Assembly (NCBI RefSeq): GCF_014164785.1
Contig: NZ_JACJFN010000005.1
Location: 186,001 to 250,000, forward strand
Source of the DNA: Aquipseudomonas guryensis
Lineage (GTDB): Bacteria; Pseudomonadota; Gammaproteobacteria; Pseudomonadales; Pseudomonadaceae
Length of the DNA: 64,000 bases
Direction of reading: 5' to 3'
The first letter of the stretch is position 1. The number at the start of each line of letters is the position of its first letter. Position numbers and translations under genes: made by a program. Shown one piece after another: positions 18,090-26,218 of this stretch. The notes beneath the pieces were generated by a model. That model saw nothing but the letters and a program-made list of their open reading frames with translations. It made no database searches and had not been told where the DNA came from.

Positions 18090-18281
18090 ATACTGTTTTC
18101 CAGCACAAGCTTTTGTAGGAGCCAGCTTGCTGGCGATCAGCGGGACGCTATCTGCGTATCGCCAGCAAGGACTAGGCGTCCCCCTGGCTCCTACAGGATC
18201 AGGCCGTAGGGCGGGGTGGATGACGCTCTGTTGATCCACCACCGGCTCCCCCGGTGGATCGCTGAAGCACGATCCACCCTA
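18090..18281. repeat. Composite REPIN element, copy A
   Basis: Left flank ATACTGTT...GCACAAGCTTTT, then a REP doublet at 18114-18196 (GTAGGAGCCAGCTTGCTGG and its inverse), then a second dyad TCCACCACCG...CGGTGG...CCACCCTA. The same three parts occur at 30571-30708. The right REP arm carries a 14-base insertion (GACTAGGCGTCCCC) between GCCAGCAAG and CTGGCTCCTAC. Confidence 0.8.
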
Positions 18282-18293
18282 GGCGGCTCGCGC

Positions 18294-19001
18294 TCAGCCT
18301 GGCAAACGCTGCAACCAGGTCTCGAGGGCGCGGGTCACCGCCTGCGGCTGTTCCAGGCAGGACAGGTGGCCACACTCCTTGATCATCACCAGTTGTGCGC
18401 CGACGATGGCCGTAGCCAGCTCCTGGTGCAGGGTCAGCGGCGTGATGGCATCTTCCCAGCCGCACAGCACCAGGGTCGGACACTTGATCTGCACCAGCCC
18501 CAGGCGGCTGTCGATACGCCCGAGCATGGCCCGTTGCTGGCGCAGGAACACCTCTCGGCCGAGACTGTGGGCCATGGCCGTGATCACCTCGAGCAGCGCC
18601 GAATCACGCAAATGTGCAGGGTGCACGAACTTCGGCAGTAGGCTGATCACCAACGCGGCAAAGTCCTCTTCAGCCTGCCCCATGAGGTCGATGCGGGCCC
18701 GCTTTGCGGCATCACTGTCGGCCTGTGCGCTGGTATCCAGCAAGGCCAGGCCGAGCACGCGTTGCGGCGCGCGGCGCAGGATCTCCAGGGCGACATAACC
18801 GCCCATGGACAAGCCCGCCAGGGCAAAGCACTCGGCAGGCGCCTGGGCCAGGACCTGCTCGGCCAGCCCGGCAATGGAGTCGGCCTGGCTCAGGTCGGCG
18901 ACCGTGATATGGGCCCGATCGGCCAAGTCCGCCGCCTGTTGTTGCCAGAGCCGTGCATCGCAGAGCAGCCCCGGCAGCAGGAGAAGATGTGGCTTGTGCA
19001 T
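18294..19001 (-). CDS. Alpha/beta hydrolase
   Basis: 235 residues. LLLPGLLCDARLW forms the oxyanion-hole region, GLSMGG the nucleophile elbow (Ser), followed by a likely Asp in CGWEDAITP and His in ECGHLSCLEQP. The short lid fits MenH/RsbQ-like or small carboxylesterase types. GCGAGG precedes the ATG. Substrate unknown; alone on its strand. Confidence 0.85.
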   Translation of the reverse strand: MHKPHLLLLPGLLCDARLWQQQAADLADRAHITVADLSQADSIAGLAEQVLAQAPAECFALAGLSMGGYVALEILRRAPQRVLGLALLDTSAQADSDAAKRARIDLMGQAEEDFAALVISLLPKFVHPAHLRDSALLEVITAMAHSLGREVFLRQQRAMLGRIDSRLGLVQIKCPTLVLCGWEDAITPLTLHQELATAIVGAQLVMIKECGHLSCLEQPQAVTRALETWLQRLPG

Positions 19002-19213
19002 GGCTATGCCTCGCGAAGGTGGCGCTGCCGGAACCCCCGTGGCCCCGGCTCGATACCCATCAGCATGCCTTGGCCAAGCTCTGCATCACCGTGCGCCAGC
19101 GCACCCAGGCCGGCCACGCGCGCCTGCGTTCGCGGGCGCACAGACGGCAAGGACGCGGGCGCCCAGGCTCGGGGCTCAACCGTCGCGTACGGTTCCCGCC
19201 TTGGAGTACCACC

Positions 19214-19768
19214 ATGGATCGTTATTGCCACAACGTCTCGGGTTTCTTCCCCCAGCGTGCGCCGGCCGAAAGCACCCTGGCGCAACTGATTCAACGTGGT
19301 TTGCACAACGAAGACCTGCAGATCTTCACCGGCGACGGCAATGCCCCGCCCGCCCCCACACCGCAACGCCGCAGCAATGGCGTACTGAAGGACATGCTGG
19401 TCGTGGGCGCCATCGGCGCCGGCATCGGTATCGGCCTGGGCGCCGCAGTGGAGATGATGCTGATCGTCAACGACATCAACCTGTTCAGCGCCAGCCCGCT
19501 GCTGGCGCCGCTGATGCTGCTGGGTTGGGGCGCGTTCATCGGGGCTTTTCTCGGCAGCGCGATTGGCGCGGCGCGGGGCCCGGGCGCGCCGGGCGGGAGG
19601 TTCACCGAAATGATCAGCGGGGCCATCACTCAGGGTGACGTGGTGCTGGTGGCGAAAACCTACAACGAGCAGGAAACCGCCATCGCCCGTGAGGTGATCA
19701 AGGCATCGGCAGGCGAGTACAAGGACATCGACATGGTCATTACACCGCGCGAAGTCCGCCTCGAATAA
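19214..19768 (+). CDS. Glycine-rich membrane protein of unknown function
   Basis: 184 residues from the ATG after TTGGAG. Two glycine-rich hydrophobic segments (about 62-85 and 98-120) are flanked by soluble ends; the C-terminal part (GDVVLVAKTYNEQE) resembles a small alpha/beta stress domain. Similar architecture is seen in proteins that pack glycine-zipper helices in the membrane. Not assigned to a known family. Confidence 0.7.
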   Translation: MDRYCHNVSGFFPQRAPAESTLAQLIQRGLHNEDLQIFTGDGNAPPAPTPQRRSNGVLKDMLVVGAIGAGIGIGLGAAVEMMLIVNDINLFSASPLLAPLMLLGWGAFIGAFLGSAIGAARGPGAPGGRFTEMISGAITQGDVVLVAKTYNEQETAIAREVIKASAGEYKDIDMVITPREVRLE

Positions 19769-19782
19769 TGGGCTAACGCCTA

Positions 19783-19824
19783 TGCCCAGACCTGCACGTA
19801 CGCGTGTACGCACAGGTCTGGGCA
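19783..19824. terminator. Long hairpin between convergent genes
   Basis: Perfect 12-base arms (TGCCCAGACCTG / CAGGTCTGGGCA) with an inner CGTAC/GTACG stem. It lies between genes ending at 19768 (+) and 19829 (-) and could stop or stabilise both transcripts. No T tract. Confidence 0.6.
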
Positions 19825-19828
19825 GCGT

Positions 19829-19987
19829 TCAGATACGCCCGAGCAACAACAGCACGATCAGGATGATCACCACCAGCCCCAGGCCTCCGCTGGGCGCGTA
19901 GCCCCAGCTGCGACTGTGTGGCCAGGCCGGGATGACGCCGATCAGCAGCAGGATCAGGACGATCAACAGTATGGTACCCAAGCTCAT
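19829..19987 (-). CDS. DUF3309 small membrane protein
   Basis: 52 residues, below common ORF length cut-offs. AAGGGGAA precedes the ATG. Two hydrophobic spans (SLGTILLIVLILLLIG and GLGLVVIILIVLLLLG) flank a short loop WPHSRSWGYAPSGG, the pattern of DUF3309. The family is widespread near stress genes; its role is unknown. Confidence 0.85.
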   Translation of the reverse strand: MSLGTILLIVLILLLIGVIPAWPHSRSWGYAPSGGLGLVVIILIVLLLLGRI

Positions 19988-20114
19988 GGGATTCCCCTTG
20001 CAGCGTGAAGAAATGGACGGGTTTAGCAGGCGGTGCAGCGTTGCCCTACATGCTCACAGCATGGGCGCACGGCGTGCGGTTGATCTGTACGCCGTCGCAC
20101 ACACAGGGCCTCTT

Positions 20115-21002
20115 TCACTCGACCACCGTCCCCTGCTGCAAGGCCTGCTGGCGTTCGATCTCCTGATATTTCATGGCCAGGTAGTCCGCCCGTTCCAACT
20201 CGTGTAGCTGGCGTGGATAGCGCTCGACGCCACTGTGCCAGTCGTTCAGGCGCTGTTCCTGGCGTGCTGCAGCAGGCAGCCCCAGGGCGCCCAGGTAGGC
20301 ATCCACCGCCAGGTAGTAGCGCATGGTGTTGCGCTCGACCACACCGCGCATGTCGCCCTGGTAGACCGGCTGGCCGCTGGCGGTCTGGCCGATGATGCTG
20401 AAGCCGACCTTGTCGCGCCCGGTGGTGGCCAGGTAGCCCTGCATGGCCAGGTTGGCCGCGGCGCCATAGGTATAGGCGTAGGACAGATGGAGAAAGCTGC
20501 GCTGCTCATCCAGCGCCAGCACTTCGAGGACGATGCGGTAGTCGCGGGTGCCCAGCGGCCCCTCGGCGGCCTGCAGCGCTACGCGCAGGTAGTCGGCAGT
20601 CGCGGCCTGGACCTGGTAGCGAAACGCGAAGGGGTAGGCATCGGCCAGCGCTTGATCGAACTTGCGCCCGACATGCAGCTTGAGCACGGCCTGGGCGCCG
20701 GCCGCCGAGGCGTGGCAGCCCTTGACGTTGAGGTGCAGGATCAGCAGCTCGCACCACTGCTCGATGCCCTGCAGCGCCGGGCCGGCCTTGGCGAAGGGCT
20801 GGGCCACTTCGGCGTAGATATCACCCTGCAACTGGTTGTCGGCCTGGCTCGACTCCAGGTACAGCGGGCGCTGGAACTGGTTGCTCGCCAGTTGCGCCGC
20901 CAGCGCCTGGTGGCGGGCGCGCAGGGTCGGCGCATCAGCCGCCTGCAACAGGCCGCTCGGGGCGCACAGCAGCATCAGGCACAGCAGGCGGGTCGGGGTC
21001 AT
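20115..21002 (-). CDS. Exported protein of unknown function
   Basis: 295 residues with a cleavable signal peptide (about 1-22). The mature part has GDIYAEVAQPFAKAGPAL and a WCELLILHLNVKGC segment, giving the look of a lipid-binding helix-grip domain, but this is only an impression. Its ATG overlaps the stop of the upstream PLD lipoprotein as ATGA, so the two are coupled and likely act on the same envelope substrate. Confidence 0.7.
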   Translation of the reverse strand: MTPTRLLCLMLLCAPSGLLQAADAPTLRARHQALAAQLASNQFQRPLYLESSQADNQLQGDIYAEVAQPFAKAGPALQGIEQWCELLILHLNVKGCHASAAGAQAVLKLHVGRKFDQALADAYPFAFRYQVQAATADYLRVALQAAEGPLGTRDYRIVLEVLALDEQRSFLHLSYAYTYGAAANLAMQGYLATTGRDKVGFSIIGQTASGQPVYQGDMRGVVERNTMRYYLAVDAYLGALGLPAAARQEQRLNDWHSGVERYPRQLHELERADYLAMKYQEIERQQALQQGTVVE

Positions 21003-22390
21003 AGCCAGTACTCCCAGAGGCGGGCGAACAGTTCCTGGGCGCGCACCGGGTAGGCGCGGTCCTGCCAGGCCTGCAGAGTGATTTCGCGCGACTTGGCCAG
21101 ATCGGCGCGAAACACCGCGCGCATTTTTTCGCCGAAGTCGGTGCCGAGCACCACGGCGTTGACTTCCTGGTTGTGCAGGAAGCTGCGCCAGTCGAGGTTG
21201 GTCGAGCCGACGGTCGACCAGACGCCATCGATCACCGCGGTCTTCACGTGCAGCAGCGCATCGTGGCGCTCGTACAGGCGCACGCCGGCCTGCAGCAGTT
21301 CGTCGTAGTAGGCGCGGCCGGCGTGGAACACCAGCCAGGAGTCGGTGCTGCTGGGCAGCACCAGGCGCACGTCGACGCCGCGCGTCACCGCCTCCTTGAG
21401 GGTGGCGAGCAGCTGCGGGTCGGGTACGAAGTAGGCGTTGGTCAGCCAGATCTCGCTCTGCGCACTGCGCAGGGCAGAGATCAGGGTGACGTAGATCAGG
21501 CTGTAGGGATCGTCCGGCGAACTGCCGATGGCGCGCACCACTTCGTTGCCGCGCGGTTCGAGTGGCGGGAAGTAATGCCGCGCCACCAGCGGCGGGCCGT
21601 GCTGCTTGGCCCAGGTGATGATGAACAGTTTCTGCAGCTCGCCGACCACCGGCCCTTCCAGGCGCAGGTGGGTGTCGCGCCAGGGCAAGGCCTGCTCCGG
21701 GTCGGCCTGGCTGCCCAGGCGCAGCGAGCTGCCGGAGTACACGCTGCTGATATTGACCCCGCCGAGAAAGGCGATGCGCCCGTCGATGATCAGCAGCTTG
21801 CGGTGGTCGCGCTGGTTCATCTCCCAACCGGCCTTGGCGGTCAGCGGATTGACCGGGTTGAACTCGACGATCTGCACGCCGGCCTCGCTCAACTCCTTGA
21901 AGAACGCCTGCGGTGTGCCCAGGGTGCCGACGCTGTCGTGGATCAGGTTGACCTGCACACCGGCGCGCTGCCGGGCGATCAGCGCCTGGGCGAAACGCTT
22001 GCCGACCTCGTCGCCGTCGAAGATGTAGCTTTCCAGGTTGATATGGTCGCGGGCCGTGTCGATCGCCGCGAGCATCGCCTGGTAGGTGTTCGGCCCGTCC
22101 TGCAGTAAGTCGACCCGGTTGCCGGTCATCAGCGGGCTGCCGCTGATCGACTCCTCGATCGCCAGGTGCAGGTCGAAGATATGGGTCGGCGCGCCGCTGG
22201 CCTGCAGGCGCTCGATGACGGCCTTGCTGCGTGCCGCCGACAGCGGCCCGGCGCTGCTGTCCAGGGCCACGGGCGACTTGCTGTGTGCCATGTCCGGCAC
22301 CAGGGTCGGCAATACGCTGCATGCCGTCAGCTGCGCCAGGCACAGCAGCATAGGCAGCAACTTCAGCTTCAAGCAGCCGACGCTGGACAT
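20999..22390 (-). CDS. Phospholipase D-family lipoprotein
   Basis: 463 residues from the ATG at 22390; the preferred ribosome site GGAGGG is six bases upstream. Lipoprotein signal with Cys24 in LTAC. Two HKD motifs: NQRDHRKLLIIDG and LLHVKTAVIDG, with GSTNLDWRS after the second, so the catalytic pair is complete. Members act as cardiolipin synthases or phospholipases; being a lipoprotein it would work in the periplasm or outer membrane rather than the cytosol. The ribosome site lies inside a terminator-like hairpin. Confidence 0.87.
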   Translation of the reverse strand: MSSVGCLKLKLLPMLLCLAQLTACSVLPTLVPDMAHSKSPVALDSSAGPLSAARSKAVIERLQASGAPTHIFDLHLAIEESISGSPLMTGNRVDLLQDGPNTYQAMLAAIDTARDHINLESYIFDGDEVGKRFAQALIARQRAGVQVNLIHDSVGTLGTPQAFFKELSEAGVQIVEFNPVNPLTAKAGWEMNQRDHRKLLIIDGRIAFLGGVNISSVYSGSSLRLGSQADPEQALPWRDTHLRLEGPVVGELQKLFIITWAKQHGPPLVARHYFPPLEPRGNEVVRAIGSSPDDPYSLIYVTLISALRSAQSEIWLTNAYFVPDPQLLATLKEAVTRGVDVRLVLPSSTDSWLVFHAGRAYYDELLQAGVRLYERHDALLHVKTAVIDGVWSTVGSTNLDWRSFLHNQEVNAVVLGTDFGEKMRAVFRADLAKSREITLQAWQDRAYPVRAQELFARLWEYWL

Positions 22391-22416
22391 AAAAAACCCT
22401 CCGGACAATGGAGGGC
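22391..22416 (-). terminator. Terminator-like hairpin overlapping a ribosome binding site
   Basis: On the minus strand, CCCTCC pairs with GGAGGG across a 7-base loop and is followed by six Ts directly before the ATG at 22390. It can serve as terminator for the BON-domain gene upstream, yet its GGAGGG arm is also the ribosome site of the PLD gene. Confidence 0.6.
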
Positions 22417-22547
22417 TATGGAGTTAGCGCGGCCCGGCCAGCAAGGCCCGGTGCGTGACAGCAGCCTCTCCCTGGAATCGGTGCAAACGGATCGCCACGC
22501 CGCCGCTGATGCGCCGGCGTGATGACCCCGCAGCAAGGTGCGCTGCG

Positions 22548-23387
22548 TTAAAACAGCAGCTCTTTGGACTGCACGCTTTTCACCCCGCGCACGTTCTGCG
22601 CGAGTTCGATCGCCAGGTCGCGCTCGGCGCCGTTATTGACCTGGCCGCGGAGGCTGACCACGCCATTGTTGGTGGTGACATCGATGGCCGTACCGGCCAC
22701 ATTGCTGGAGTAGAGCAGGGTCGACTTGACCTTGGTGGTGATCCAGCTGTCGGACATGTCATCGCCGGCTTCATCGGCCATGCTCTTGCCACTTTCGGCC
22801 AGGGTCGGCTTCAGGGCATTGACCTTAATCTGGTTATCCACCGCGACCACCCCTTGGGTATTCTTCGCGATGCGCCCGGCCAGGTCGCGCTCGGCGGCGT
22901 TCTGGGCGGTGCCGCGCAGGGTCACCCGGCCGTACTTGGTATCAACATTGGTGGACATGCCATCGGTACTCTTGCCCCACATCAGCTTCGACTTGATGGT
23001 CGCGGTGATGCCGGCATCATCGATGGTATCGCCGAAGCTGCGCTCGGTGCCTGGTTTGGCCGGCTGGTAGTCGGCGTTGACCACGATCTGGTTGTCGACC
23101 TCGGTGATGCCCTTGACGCCCAGGGCGATCTCGTTGGCCAGGTCCTTGTTGACGTCTTCGGCAACATTGCCGGTCAGCGTGGCCTTGCCGTTGTCCACCG
23201 TAACCTTGAGGTCATTGGCGCGCAGGTAAGGGCTCAGCGCGTAGGTGGTCCAGATCTGGGTTTCCTGGCGGGCATTGGTGACTTCCTGAGAAGCCGAGGC
23301 CGCGATGACACCAAAGCTGGTGGTGGCCATCGCCATGGCGATAGCGGAGGCGAGGAATAGTTTGCGCGGTTGCTTGTGCATGTTCAT
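22548..23387 (-). CDS. Exported protein with three BON domains
   Basis: 279 residues. Signal peptide (1-30), then three BON repeats (about 38-103, 121-190, 212-279), each with the pattern of a variable start, DVNNGxVxLxG and a conserved Ala-Glu-x-Ala near the turn. BON proteins such as OsmY bind phospholipid or peptidoglycan in the periplasm and are induced by osmotic stress. Start after GGAGAAA. Same strand and orientation as the PLD pair, with a terminator-like hairpin between. Confidence 0.88.
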   Translation of the reverse strand: MNMHKQPRKLFLASAIAMAMATTSFGVIAASASQEVTNARQETQIWTTYALSPYLRANDLKVTVDNGKATLTGNVAEDVNKDLANEIALGVKGITEVDNQIVVNADYQPAKPGTERSFGDTIDDAGITATIKSKLMWGKSTDGMSTNVDTKYGRVTLRGTAQNAAERDLAGRIAKNTQGVVAVDNQIKVNALKPTLAESGKSMADEAGDDMSDSWITTKVKSTLLYSSNVAGTAIDVTTNNGVVSLRGQVNNGAERDLAIELAQNVRGVKSVQSKELLF

Positions 23388-23498
23388 GGTGTTTCTCCAC
23401 TCGGGAAAAGACGTGATGCCTTGAGAGCAGTCAAGTGACTGTTCCCGACGAACCCGGCCCACCGCTGCACCTGGGCGCAACGGTGAAGCGGGCTTACA

Positions 23499-23711
23499 TC
23501 AGCATTTGCATTTCTTGATGAAACTCTTGACCTGCTCGTCCGCCTCTTCACGGGTGATGGCGTAACGCTCCTGCACCAGGCCGGCGAGTTTCTGGGCATG
23601 ACCTTCGGATTTCAGCAGCTCATCCTCGGTCAACTTGCCCCAGGCAATCTTGGCGGCGCCTACCTGCTGCTGCCATTTGCCCTTGAGTTCGTCCGTGCTG
23701 GGAAGGCTCAT
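23499..23711 (-). CDS. CsbD-family stress protein, copy B
   Basis: 70 residues, closer to the family norm than copy A: LKGKWQQQVGAAKIAWGKLTEDEL then AQKLAGLVQERYAITREEA, ending KKCKC. Its ATG overlaps the upstream stop as ATGA. General stress protein of unknown activity. Paired with the disordered-protein gene, exactly as at 14659-15125. Confidence 0.85.
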   Translation of the reverse strand: MSLPSTDELKGKWQQQVGAAKIAWGKLTEDELLKSEGHAQKLAGLVQERYAITREEADEQVKSFIKKCKC

Positions 23712-23959
23712 GATTTCTTCGGCTCCTGACTCATCAGATCGTCATCACCCTGGGCCGCACGCGGCGGCGCTTTGACCGGGTCCTTGGCGAGCGGCTGCTG
23801 AGCCTGACGGTTATCCTTGGCGGGGCCCTGGTTGCCGTCCTGCTTGTTCAGGGTATTGGCCTTGTAGAACGGCTGGGTGCTGCTGTTGCCGCCCTTCTGG
23901 GTCGGCGCAGCCGTTTTGCTCGGGCTGCCGGGAGTGCGTTGATCAATAGGCTTGTTCAT
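23708..23959 (-). CDS. Small disordered protein, copy B
   Basis: 83 residues, rich in Gln, Lys, Pro, Asn and Asp, without hydrophobic core. AGAGGT precedes the start and the leader ends GGTCACC as in copy A. It begins MNKPIDQRTPGSP, close to copy A's start. The CsbD gene follows with a four-base overlap. Confidence 0.75.
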   Translation of the reverse strand: MNKPIDQRTPGSPSKTAAPTQKGGNSSTQPFYKANTLNKQDGNQGPAKDNRQAQQPLAKDPVKAPPRAAQGDDDLMSQEPKKS

Positions 23960-24094
23960 GGTGACCTCTGGAATCCTGAGCGCCGCGAAAATGCGGCAAT
24001 CCGGGTAGAGGACAATGGCAGGCGGGGAAAAGGCTGTCGGTGCGCTACCGAGCTTAGAACCTGTTCTTAGGGCGGATTCAATGCGAGTCGCGGC

Positions 24095-24817
24095 TCACGC
24101 GGTAAGGGTCAGCAGGATGTCGGCATACCAGGTGCAGTTGAGGCCCAGCGCCTCATCCAGGACGAGGTCGCGCGTGCCCAGATCGAGGCGCGCCGAATGC
24201 ACGCCGAGCAGCAGCCAGGGCAACTCGGCCTGCCCCGGCATGCGCATGACCACCGGCGCACCACTGGTGCCCCGGTGGGTGCGTGCATCGGTGAGGAAAT
24301 AGCCCTGCCCCTGGAAGCGCAGGCCGAAGGAAGACGCCACCACCGCATGCCGCACCACCGGCATGTGGTGCAGGGTATCGTGGAAGCCCAGGGGGAACCC
24401 CACCACCAGCAGCGAGGTGCCGACCTCGACGGGCTGATCGGCACGGGGCAGGTGCGCCGGGGTAAAGGCGTAATAGATCATCGCCGCCGGCAGCGCCGCC
24501 CGCTCGATCTCGATCACCGCCACATCGATCTCACCGGCGCCATCCTCGCCCTGACGCCACAGGCTCTTGCCGTCGCGATACAGCGGGATGGAGAAGCCGG
24601 TGGACTGCGCCACGTTGTGCAGGTCGGTATGCACCTCGATCTCGATGCGGTCGGGAAAATGCTGGCTCGGCTCGTCGATCATCACGTGCCGGCTGGTCAC
24701 CAGGAACAGGCGCTCGTCACGGGCGAAGAAGAAGCCGCTGGCGCTGGTCAGCAGGTAACTGCCGTCGAAGGTGCTGATGCGCGCGGCAGTCAGCAGCAGG
24801 GATTCAATCTTTGCCAT
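24095..24817 (-). CDS. Trypsin-like serine peptidase domain protein
   Basis: 240 residues, no signal peptide. Catalytic triad visible: His in TSRHVMID, Asp in GEIDVAVIEI, Ser in HRGTSGAPVV. Unlike DegP-type proteases there is no PDZ domain, and no export signal, so it may act in the cytosol or be exported another way. It lies 22 bp after the antiporter stop on the same strand and may be co-transcribed. Substrate unknown. Confidence 0.85.
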   Translation of the reverse strand: MAKIESLLLTAARISTFDGSYLLTSASGFFFARDERLFLVTSRHVMIDEPSQHFPDRIEIEVHTDLHNVAQSTGFSIPLYRDGKSLWRQGEDGAGEIDVAVIEIERAALPAAMIYYAFTPAHLPRADQPVEVGTSLLVVGFPLGFHDTLHHMPVVRHAVVASSFGLRFQGQGYFLTDARTHRGTSGAPVVMRMPGQAELPWLLLGVHSARLDLGTRDLVLDEALGLNCTWYADILLTLTA

Positions 24818-24839
24818 CAGGCCATACGCTCCAAGTCAC

Positions 24840-26144
24840 TCATGCTTTATCGCCGCGCAGATACCAGCGCATCAGCGGCCCTACCGAAATCCCGTGCAGC
24901 ACAATCGAGGCCGCCACCGTCAGCAGCGTCAGGCTGACCAACTGCTCGGCCAGCGCCCCGCTCACCCCCTGCTGCAGGGCAAACATCAGGTAGAAGAGCG
25001 AACCAATACCACGAATCCCGAACCAGCAGGTCATGCTGCGCTGACGCGGCAGCATGGGTTCGCCCAGGGTACCGAGCAGCACCGCCACGCTGCGCAGCAC
25101 CAGCAGCAACAGCGGAATGAACCAGAGCATGTTCAGGGTGGGCTGGGTGTAGGCCAGCATCGCTCCCACCAGCAGCACCAGGGCCAGCTCGGCGAGGCTC
25201 TCCAGCTGCTCATTGAACCCTTGCACCGCATGGCTCATGGCCTCGCTGGCATGGTGCGAATGAGCGGCCAGCTCATCCTCGCTGTGCCCGCTCAAGCGCG
25301 GCGCCGCACCGAGGGAGGCGGTACCGCGCTGCGGCTGTTCCCTGACCCGTTGCAAGGCCAGGCCGGCGGCAAACACCGCGAGAAAGCCGTAGGCCAGGCA
25401 CAGTTGCGCCGCACCATAAGCCACGGCGATCAGACCGAGCGAAAGAAATTCGTCGAGGCCCAGCGCCAGGCTGTGCCGGGTACGCAGATAGACCACCAGC
25501 TTGCCGATCAACGCCCCGGCCAGGGCACCGATCAGCAGGCCGCCGAGGGTGGCCCAGAGCAGGTCGATCAACCACCAACGCCAGCCGCCGGCGCCCAGTT
25601 CATGCAGCCCAAGCAGGCCGAGGCCGAGCATGACGAAGGGAAAGGCCGTGCCATCGTTGAGGCCGCCCTCGCCCGACAGGCTGAAACGCAGGCGATCCGG
25701 ATGGGCACTGAGTTTGGTCTGCACCCCGGAAGCCAGTACCGGATCGGTCGGCGCGAGGATCGCCCCGAGCAGCACCGCGCCACCCAGCGACAGGCCCAGG
25801 CCCCAGACACCGACCAGGGTAATCAGGCCGACGGTGAGCGCCATGGAGACAAAGGCCAGGCGCAGCGGCAGCAACCAACGGCGGTTGCGCAAGGGCACCG
25901 CACCCATGCTCAGACCGACATTGAACAGGGAAATCAGCACCGCCAGCTCGGCAGCCCAAAGCAGCAGCGTGACATGCTCGGCCGGGTCCAGGCGCAGCAC
26001 CGCCAACCCCAGCGGCCCCAGCGCCACACCCACTGCCAGGTAGACCATGGCACTGCTGAGCAGCAGGCGGGCCAGCAGCGTACGCACCAGCACCATGCTG
26101 ATCAGCAGGACACCCAGCAGGAAGAACCAGAAGGCGACGGACAT
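24840..26144 (-). CDS. CPA1-type Na+(K+)/H+ antiporter
   Basis: 434 residues from the ATG at 26144, which opens a first hydrophobic span; an upstream ATG at 26186 is possible. About twelve spans. APTDPVLASGVQ and SGEGGLNDGTAFPF are the ion-binding and helix-crossing motifs of CPA1 exchangers, with the Asp of LNDGT. A hydrophilic His-rich loop lies near residues 280-310. Likely role: sodium or potassium/proton exchange under salt or pH stress. First gene of a probable pair with the peptidase. Confidence 0.88.
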   Translation of the reverse strand: MSVAFWFFLLGVLLISMVLVRTLLARLLLSSAMVYLAVGVALGPLGLAVLRLDPAEHVTLLLWAAELAVLISLFNVGLSMGAVPLRNRRWLLPLRLAFVSMALTVGLITLVGVWGLGLSLGGAVLLGAILAPTDPVLASGVQTKLSAHPDRLRFSLSGEGGLNDGTAFPFVMLGLGLLGLHELGAGGWRWWLIDLLWATLGGLLIGALAGALIGKLVVYLRTRHSLALGLDEFLSLGLIAVAYGAAQLCLAYGFLAVFAAGLALQRVREQPQRGTASLGAAPRLSGHSEDELAAHSHHASEAMSHAVQGFNEQLESLAELALVLLVGAMLAYTQPTLNMLWFIPLLLLVLRSVAVLLGTLGEPMLPRQRSMTCWFGIRGIGSLFYLMFALQQGVSGALAEQLVSLTLLTVAASIVLHGISVGPLMRWYLRGDKA

Positions 26145-26218
26145 GGCGGCAGGCTCTGGAAGGAGGGGAACAGCTGTCCCGAGCATCCGCCTAGTGGGAG
26201 CGCTTTACTACCGATGAT

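Noticed and set aside
18114..18196. CRISPR-like repeats
   Set aside because: The repeated GTAGGAGCCAGC unit is an inverted REP pair, not regularly spaced direct repeats with unique spacers; no cas genes.
20115..22343. A 742-residue reading on the minus strand spanning two genes
   Set aside because: It is the real 295-residue exported protein extended upstream through the wrong frame of the PLD gene; the upstream half is Arg/Pro-rich shadow sequence without domain motifs.
24053..24072. Another TGAGAACC element
   Set aside because: Only a short AGAACCTGTTCT palindrome is present; no second end or core nearby.
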